37,776 nucleotides of DNA from Dysgonamonadaceae bacterium. Its GTDB lineage: Bacteria; Bacteroidota; Bacteroidia; Bacteroidales; Azobacteroidaceae. Location: NCBI GenBank assembly GCA_031271125.1, contig JAISWH010000078.1:1-37776 (forward strand). The letters run 5' to 3'. Below the pieces are notes generated by a model, which saw nothing but the letters and a program-made list of their open reading frames with translations, was not told where the DNA came from and searched no databases. The translations under genes and the position numbers were made by a program. This document shows, piece by piece, positions 33,154 to 37,776 of the stretch; the first letter of the stretch is position 1, and each line of letters starts with the position of its first letter.

Positions 33154-34605
33154 ATGAATAAATTTTCTTCCTATATTTTTCAGAAACGGCAACTGATTGA
33201 TTGGTTGATAGTTGTAAGTATTTGTGTGTTGGGTTACGTTATTTTGCGAATGTTATATCCCTACCCTGCGGCGACGGCAGATTCGCCCGGATACATATTC
33301 GCCGCAAAAAACGATTCATTTTTCTTTTACCGGCCTTTCGGTTATTCACAGTTTCTTCAGATTGTATACTTTTTTTCGTCGAGCATCCATGCTGTTTTTG
33401 CAGCCCAAATGTTTTTATACGCCGTATCCATTGCATTTTTTGCGCTGACAATTAAGTATTTTTTCAAACCTCAAAATCAGATCATTTGGTATGCCTTATT
33501 GACTGTCCTGGTTTTAAGCCCGATGTCCTTTTTCATGGCAAATGCATTGATGAGCGATATGCTTTTTGCGATTATGATATTTGGTATGTTGGCTGCTTTT
33601 GCCTTTGTGGTTATGAAAAAAAGTTGGCTGGCATTTGCCGTGTTTGTTTTGTTGATGTTTTTCGCATTGCATATCAGGTATTCGGCTGTTGTTTTTCCTT
33701 TTTTGTTCATTCCGGTTCTGTTGTTTGTGAAAAGTCCGATACGTTGGGTTTCTTTGGCCGTTCTTCCTTTAGTGTATGTTATTTTCCATAATCAAGTGAA
33801 ATCCGACATGAAAGAAACAACCGGTTTTAATCAGTTTTCTACCGGCTTTGATGGTTGGCAATTGGCAAATAATGCAATACACATTGTCCCGTATATCGAC
33901 CTTTCGCCGCAGTCCATAAGGAAAGCAAGAATCAGAGACTTACATAAATTTGTACTCAATTATAAGGAGCAAATTCTCGAAACAACGGATAATGGGAAAC
34001 AGATAACGACCGCTTTTATGTGGGATAAGAAACAGCCACTCAAGCAGTATCTGGAACAGATGATATATGAACGCCGAATGAACTATCCATCCCTTTGGAT
34101 TACTTTGGGTTCGGGCGTTTTCAAAGATTACGGCAAATACCTGATGGTCCATTATCCTTACGAATTTATCCGATACTATTTGATCCCTAGTTCCACTCAA
34201 ATATTTTATCCGGCGATAGGCATGATTGCCGGATATGGAAAGTTAAACGGAGATGATATTTTCGATTGGTATGGACTGCCGAAAGATGCTGATTTGAATT
34301 GCAGCAATGATATTTACAGAAAATATATCAGTCCGGCGATTCCCGGTATTTATTTAACCGGTTGGATTTTTATTTTTGCAATCGCCGTATTTGCTTTTGT
34401 AAAGAGGAAAAATATCTCTTTCAATTCCGACGAAAAAATTCTTTTTTGGGGTTTGTTTGCCTTTGGTGTAATTTTTTATGCTTCAACCACTTTCGCGACG
34501 CCTAATGAAATACGCTATTGGTTGCCTATGTCGGTCGTCCGGTTTTCGTTTGTCTATATATTATACAATAAACTGTGTGTATATACTTCAAATAAAAAGA
34601 AGTAA
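33154..34605 (+). CDS. Polytopic membrane protein, possibly GT-C glycosyltransferase-like
   Basis: 483 residues with about 10 transmembrane helices. The first loop after helix 1 has TADSPGYIFAAKNDSFFFYR and RPFGYSQFLQIVYFF, and a later helix has MANALMSDMLFAI. Acidic residues in the first periplasmic loop resemble ArnT/PMT-type GT-C glycosyltransferases, which use polyprenyl-linked sugars. The large loop (about 215-345) is soluble and the last three helices are near the C-terminus. The assignment is tentative; it could be any polytopic protein. Only 8 bp after lgt, so cotranscribed with it. Confidence 0.5.
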   Translation: MNKFSSYIFQKRQLIDWLIVVSICVLGYVILRMLYPYPAATADSPGYIFAAKNDSFFFYRPFGYSQFLQIVYFFSSSIHAVFAAQMFLYAVSIAFFALTIKYFFKPQNQIIWYALLTVLVLSPMSFFMANALMSDMLFAIMIFGMLAAFAFVVMKKSWLAFAVFVLLMFFALHIRYSAVVFPFLFIPVLLFVKSPIRWVSLAVLPLVYVIFHNQVKSDMKETTGFNQFSTGFDGWQLANNAIHIVPYIDLSPQSIRKARIRDLHKFVLNYKEQILETTDNGKQITTAFMWDKKQPLKQYLEQMIYERRMNYPSLWITLGSGVFKDYGKYLMVHYPYEFIRYYLIPSSTQIFYPAIGMIAGYGKLNGDDIFDWYGLPKDADLNCSNDIYRKYISPAIPGIYLTGWIFIFAIAVFAFVKRKNISFNSDEKILFWGLFAFGVIFYASTTFATPNEIRYWLPMSVVRFSFVYILYNKLCVYTSNKKK

Positions 34606-34642
34606 TCTCTTTTTAAATATTTTTATCAAAACTTTATAAAGT

Positions 34643-34688
34643 ATAGTTCTGTTATATCGGGTAGTTACAAAAAATATAATAGAACTAT
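34643..34688 (+). promoter_or_regulatory. 15-bp inverted repeat overlapping the start codon of the HTH gene
   Basis: 34643-34657 and 34674-34688 are inverted complements with one mismatch that becomes a G-U pair in RNA, so a 15-bp stem with a 16-nt loop can form. The right arm covers the ribosome binding region and AT of the ATG (34687-34689). This could be a translational lock or an operator for autoregulation. Confidence 0.55.
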
Positions 34689-35718
34689 GCTTAGAAATCG
34701 AAAAAATTTATTAACAACAAAAATTTTAGAGAGTATCCCTAAAAATATCAAATCGATTGAATATTTGATAAAGATACTTGGGATTAGTAAAGAATCCGCT
34801 TATCGCAGGTTAAGAGGAAAAATTCCGTTTACATTTGAGGAAATGTCCAAATTATCATTGGATTTAAATTTCTCAATGGATGAGTTAATTGCACGAAACG
34901 ACGAATCGCGTGTGTTAATTAGTATGCAAACCGCTGTGGATAAAAACCCTTCGGATGTGTTTTTGAAAAAATTTGAACAATATTCCCATTTCTTACTTCA
35001 TCTGGAAAATTATTCGAATGTAGAGTCTATCATGGTAATGAATCATGTTCCGATAATTGCTTCTATTTATTTCAAGGATTTATTTAAATTTTTCTATTTC
35101 AAGTGGTTACATCAGAATCAAGAAACTTCGTTGAAGCTAAATTATTCGGATGTCGTTATCCCTGCCGAAATTGAAGAATTGAGAAAAAGAGTGAAATTCA
35201 ACACCGTCAATTTTGCAGGTAAAATTACGTTGATTATTGATTCTAATTTCTTCATTTCTCTGATGGATGAAATCCGGTATTATCACAAAAGGCGGCTAAT
35301 CAGTGATGAAGAGTTTGAAAATCTAAAGAACGATATTTCCGGTTCTGTCGATTTTCTGGAAAATTGTGCACAAACCGGTATTTTCGGACGAGGTGCGGAA
35401 ATGGATATCTATTTATCTTCGATGAACATTGACGCCAATAGTATTTATGTTAAACATAACGGTAAAGAAACTTCATTTTTCTATGCTTTTTCAATTAATC
35501 CGATAAATGTCGGCAATGACGTCATTTGTGGAAAGCATAAAAAATGGATTCTTTCCGTGAAAAAATATTCCATGTTGATTACCCGATCGAATGAAATACT
35601 TCAAACCGAATATTTCGATAACCAACGGGAATTTATTAATTCCCGATTCTCAAATCCTTTAAAAATTCTGGAATCGTCTGCTCAAAATTCACTCCGAAAC
35701 GGATATCCGTACCGGTAG
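34687..35718 (+). CDS. HTH-containing protein, probable regulator
   Basis: 343 residues. Residues 20-70 look like a helix-turn-helix (SIEYLIKILGISKESAYRRL, RGKIPFTFEEMSKLSLDLNF). Beyond 80 the sequence is mostly helical (FLKKFEQYSHFLLHLENYSN) and has no named domain that I recognise. The C-terminal part carries FFYAFSINPINVGNDVICGK. Soluble. Function unknown beyond probable DNA binding. Its last 83 bases overlap the 3' end of the convergent pyridoxamine kinase gene. A hairpin covers its start codon. Low GC, like the neighbours. Confidence 0.6.
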   Translation: MLRNRKNLLTTKILESIPKNIKSIEYLIKILGISKESAYRRLRGKIPFTFEEMSKLSLDLNFSMDELIARNDESRVLISMQTAVDKNPSDVFLKKFEQYSHFLLHLENYSNVESIMVMNHVPIIASIYFKDLFKFFYFKWLHQNQETSLKLNYSDVVIPAEIEELRKRVKFNTVNFAGKITLIIDSNFFISLMDEIRYYHKRRLISDEEFENLKNDISGSVDFLENCAQTGIFGRGAEMDIYLSSMNIDANSIYVKHNGKETSFFYAFSINPINVGNDVICGKHKKWILSVKKYSMLITRSNEILQTEYFDNQREFINSRFSNPLKILESSAQNSLRNGYPYR

Positions 35719-36490
35719 CCGCCGTTTTCCGAATAGCGGAAGTAGTGAAACGAACTGCAATTCCGGCCGCTTCGCTCAACGGAAAACCGTTCATCACAGC
35801 AGCCAAAAGCGCGGAACCGAAAACGTCGCCCGTACCGTGATAATAACCCGGAACTCGATTTTCGAATGAATAGGTAATATCCCCTGTTCGGGCGTCGTAA
35901 GCGGCGGCGCCTAATTCTTTTTCATTGAAGAATACGCCTGTTAACACCACTTGTTTGGGACCCAACGCGCTTAATTTCTTGAGTAATTCGGAAATATATT
36001 TTTCATCATACGGACCGGGGTTGTAGGATTCGCCCAACAACAAAGCCGCTTCCGTAAGATTAGGCGCGATAATATCCGCTTTCCTGCACAAGCGGCTCAT
36101 TCCGGCGGCAAATTCCGGCGTGAAAATTTTATATAATTCCCCATTATCTGCCATGACCGGATCAACCAAAATAAGGTTGTCGGAAGTTTTGAATGCATCA
36201 AAGAAACGACCGATTAAGTCCAATTGTTCAAACGAACCTAAAAATCCCGTGTAAATAGCGTCAAATCCGATACCTAAAGACTTCCAGTGGTCGGCAATCG
36301 GTTGAATATCTTCCGTCAGGTCGCGGTAAGTAAAATTGGTAAATCCGCCTGTATGTGTAGATAAAACCGCTGTGGGTAACACGGTAGTTTCGATTCCGGC
36401 AGCTGAAATAATCGGCAGGGCAACGGTCAATGAACATTTCCCAAAACCTGAAATATCGTGAATTGCTACGACTCTTTTTAATTCTTTCAT
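35636..36490 (-). CDS. pdxY: Pyridoxamine/pyridoxal kinase (PdxY/PdxK-like)
   Basis: 284 residues of the ribokinase-type vitamin B6 kinase family. Start KRVVAIHDISGFGKCSLTVA is characteristic, as are VLPTAVLSTHTGGFTNFTYR, LVDPVMADNGELYKIF, IIAPNLTEAALLLGE and the anion-hole and catalytic Asp GTGDVFGSALLAAVMNG. Phosphorylates pyridoxal, pyridoxine or pyridoxamine to the 5'-phosphate. Overlaps the convergent HTH gene by 83 bp at its 3' end. A CAAATGTA (minus TACATTTG, 36514-36521) provides a -7-like element 24 bp upstream. Symbol by family resemblance. Confidence 0.85.
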   Translation of the reverse strand: MKELKRVVAIHDISGFGKCSLTVALPIISAAGIETTVLPTAVLSTHTGGFTNFTYRDLTEDIQPIADHWKSLGIGFDAIYTGFLGSFEQLDLIGRFFDAFKTSDNLILVDPVMADNGELYKIFTPEFAAGMSRLCRKADIIAPNLTEAALLLGESYNPGPYDEKYISELLKKLSALGPKQVVLTGVFFNEKELGAAAYDARTGDITYSFENRVPGYYHGTGDVFGSALLAAVMNGFPLSEAAGIAVRFTTSAIRKTAATGTDIRFGVNFEQTIPEFLKDLRIGN

Positions 36491-36667
36491 TGTTTTTTGA
36501 TTTGAATCGGGTGCAAATGTACGAAAAATTCTTTATTAATTCCTATTCCTGCCCGGAGGGCTAAATCTTTTTTTGAGGTGCTATTGCCTTTTTCTATGTG
36601 TTTAAGAAACAGTTTTTACGTTGTCCAATGTTGAAGAACAATTCGGAAGTAAAGTATTCATTAAAAC

Positions 36668-36734
36668 TTTGCGGAGAAAAAAGCGATTATTCGCCGCAAA
36701 TTATGCGGAAAATAATTTGTACCTTTGCCGCAAA
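36668..36734 (+). promoter_or_regulatory. Fic-gene promoter region with TTTGCGG/CCGCAAA elements
   Basis: A TACCTTTG -7-like element (36720-36727) lies 19 bp before the Fic ATG at 36746. TTTGCGG at 36668-36674, CCGCAAA at 36694-36700 with TGCGG closing a dyad at 36704-36708, and CCGCAAA again at 36728-36734 flank it. They look like a repeated operator around the promoter. The regulator is unknown; the Fic protein's own C-terminal region is a possible binder. Confidence 0.5.
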
Positions 36735-36745
36735 ATTTGGATGAT

Positions 36746-37776
36746 ATGGTTAAGTACATTTATCAACAGAAGAATTGGACGAATTTCACCTGGAATGAGC
36801 GTAAAATAGTTGTTCTTTTAGCGCAGGTCCGTCATTTGCAGGGACGAGTTCTGGGCAGAATGAGCGCATTGGGTTTTGCTTTGCAAAAAGAATCCACGCT
36901 CGCCACGCTCACGCTTGATGTGTTGAAATCGTCTGAAATAGAGGGCGAAAAACTCAATCGCGCGGCAGTACGTTCTTCCATTGCCCGCCGTTTGGGAATA
37001 GAAATTGCGGGCGAAATTTATGCCGACAGAAATACGGAAGGTGTTGTAGAAATGATGCTCGACGCCACGCAAAACTTTTCGCAACCGCTTACCGAAGACC
37101 GTCTGTTTGGCTGGCATGCTGCGCTTTTCCCGTCGGGACGCAGTGGAATGTACAAAATCAAAGCCGGCTGTTACCGCACAGGCGACATGCAGATTGTTTC
37201 GGGCGCTTTGGACAACGAAAAGGTGCATTACGAAGCGCCAAAACCCGAAGTTATTCCGGCTGAAATGAATTTGTTTCTGAAATGGTTAAATACTGAAAAC
37301 AAACAGGATCCGGTTATAAAAGCCGCTATTGCGCATTTGTGGTTTGTTACTTTGCATCCATTTGACGACGGCAACGGGCGCATTGCGCGGGCGATTACCG
37401 ACATGTTGCTTGCCCGCAGCGATGAAAGTTCACAGCGATTTTACAGTATGTCCGCCCAAATTCAAAAAGAGCGAAAAAAATACTATGCCGCACTCGAAAA
37501 AATGCAACACAACAATAACGATATAACACTGTGGCTCAACTGGTTTTTGACCTGCCTGAATCATGCGCTGTTTGCTACGGAACAGACGTTGCAAAATATC
37601 CTGTACAAAGCGGATTTTTGGAATAAACACACAAAAACATCGTTTAACGACCGCCAGAAATTAATGCTCAACAAACTGCTTGACGGCGATTTTCGCGGCA
37701 AACTGCAATCGTCAAAATGGGCAAAAATGGCAAAATGTTCGCCGGACACCGCTCTGCGCGATATTAGGGACTTGAT
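36746..37776 (+). CDS. Fic-domain protein with DUF4172 N-terminus (cut by window end)
   Basis: Open from ATG 36746 to the window end, at least 343 residues. The N-terminus (YIYQQKNWTNFTWNERKIVV; VRHLQGRVLGRM) is of DUF4172 type. The Fic active site HPFDDGNGR is at 204-212 with all catalytic residues, so AMP-transfer activity is plausible. An inhibitory-helix motif of the form [S/T]xxxE[G/N] is present at S62-SEI-E66-G67, so the protein is autoinhibited from its N-terminal side. The C-terminal part near 320 onward (WAKMAKCSPDTALRDIRDL) resembles a winged helix. Likely a chromosomal regulator-type Fic protein rather than a secreted toxin. It has its own promoter. Confidence 0.85.
   Translation, partial: MVKYIYQQKNWTNFTWNERKIVVLLAQVRHLQGRVLGRMSALGFALQKESTLATLTLDVLKSSEIEGEKLNRAAVRSSIARRLGIEIAGEIYADRNTEGVVEMMLDATQNFSQPLTEDRLFGWHAALFPSGRSGMYKIKAGCYRTGDMQIVSGALDNEKVHYEAPKPEVIPAEMNLFLKWLNTENKQDPVIKAAIAHLWFVTLHPFDDGNGRIARAITDMLLARSDESSQRFYSMSAQIQKERKKYYAALEKMQHNNNDITLWLNWFLTCLNHALFATEQTLQNILYKADFWNKHTKTSFNDRQKLMLNKLLDGDFRGKLQSSKWAKMAKCSPDTALRDIRDL

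Noticed and set aside
36549-36576. GCCC-GGA-GGGC followed by a T-run, as a terminator
   Set aside because: The stem is only 4 bp and no plus-strand gene ends just before it.
1-37776. tRNA, rRNA and CRISPR genes
   Set aside because: No cloverleaf-like or rRNA-like segment was recognised by eye in the noncoding gaps; no regularly spaced repeats outside coding sequence.

Overview
The window looks like a Bacteroidales (Bacteroidota) chromosome. The evidence is the moxR/bat aerotolerance gene cluster, the rpmB-rpmG-DUF4295 trio near ftsY and rimO, a FISUMP-type surface protein, an arm-binding Bacteroidota tyrosine recombinase, and promoters of the TTTG / TAnnTTTG type. Most of the window has moderate GC (about 42% in the rows I counted). 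The segment from about 0.6 to 8.2 kb is clearly richer (about 53-62% in sampled rows). No rRNA, tRNA or CRISPR array was seen.

Region 1 (1-8.7 kb, accessory). After the tail of a TPR gene comes a GC-rich block: a thioredoxin-like protein, a 1109-residue secreted Ig/PKD-like protein with a C-terminal FISUMP domain, an AraC-type regulator and a complete tyrosine recombinase. Two features stand out. A 22-bp perfect inverted repeat (5543-5564 and 6746-6767), itself a dyad with a 5-nt asymmetric centre, brackets the regulator and the whole upstream region of the surface gene, and the recombinase lies immediately outside it. This is the layout of a phase-variable DNA inversion, and is the best candidate system here. 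Separately, a 40-bp inverted pair with one mismatch (567-606 and 8600-8639), one copy joined to an IS30-like transposase remnant, brackets the whole GC-rich block.

Region 2 (8.7-10 kb). A DUF2185/Imm33-like orphan with a near-perfect Bacteroidota promoter, and a lipoprotein of the sugar phosphate isomerase/epimerase superfamily.

Region 3 (10-22.3 kb). A long minus-strand operon: moxR, small membrane ORF, DUF5618-like gene, DUF58 gene, a signal-peptide membrane protein, batA, batB, a second DUF5618-like gene, batC, batD, batE and uvrA. MoxR AAA+ ATPase, DUF58 and the VWA/TPR Bat proteins probably form an envelope-associated complex.

Region 4 (22.4-28.4 kb). Minus-strand ftsY, rimO, an HU-type gene and an unusual HU-transmembrane-LysM protein. 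Upstream lie rpmB, rpmG and a DUF4295 gene. Between the DUF4295 gene and ftsY are a lipoprotein gene and a decayed locus carrying a tandem motif and a dyad related to those of the invertible region.

Region 5 (28.7-37.8 kb). murF, a CNNM/CBS protein, a nitroreductase-like gene, divergent lgt, a polytopic membrane protein, an HTH protein with a hairpin over its start codon, a pyridoxamine kinase converging on it, and a Fic protein cut by the window end.
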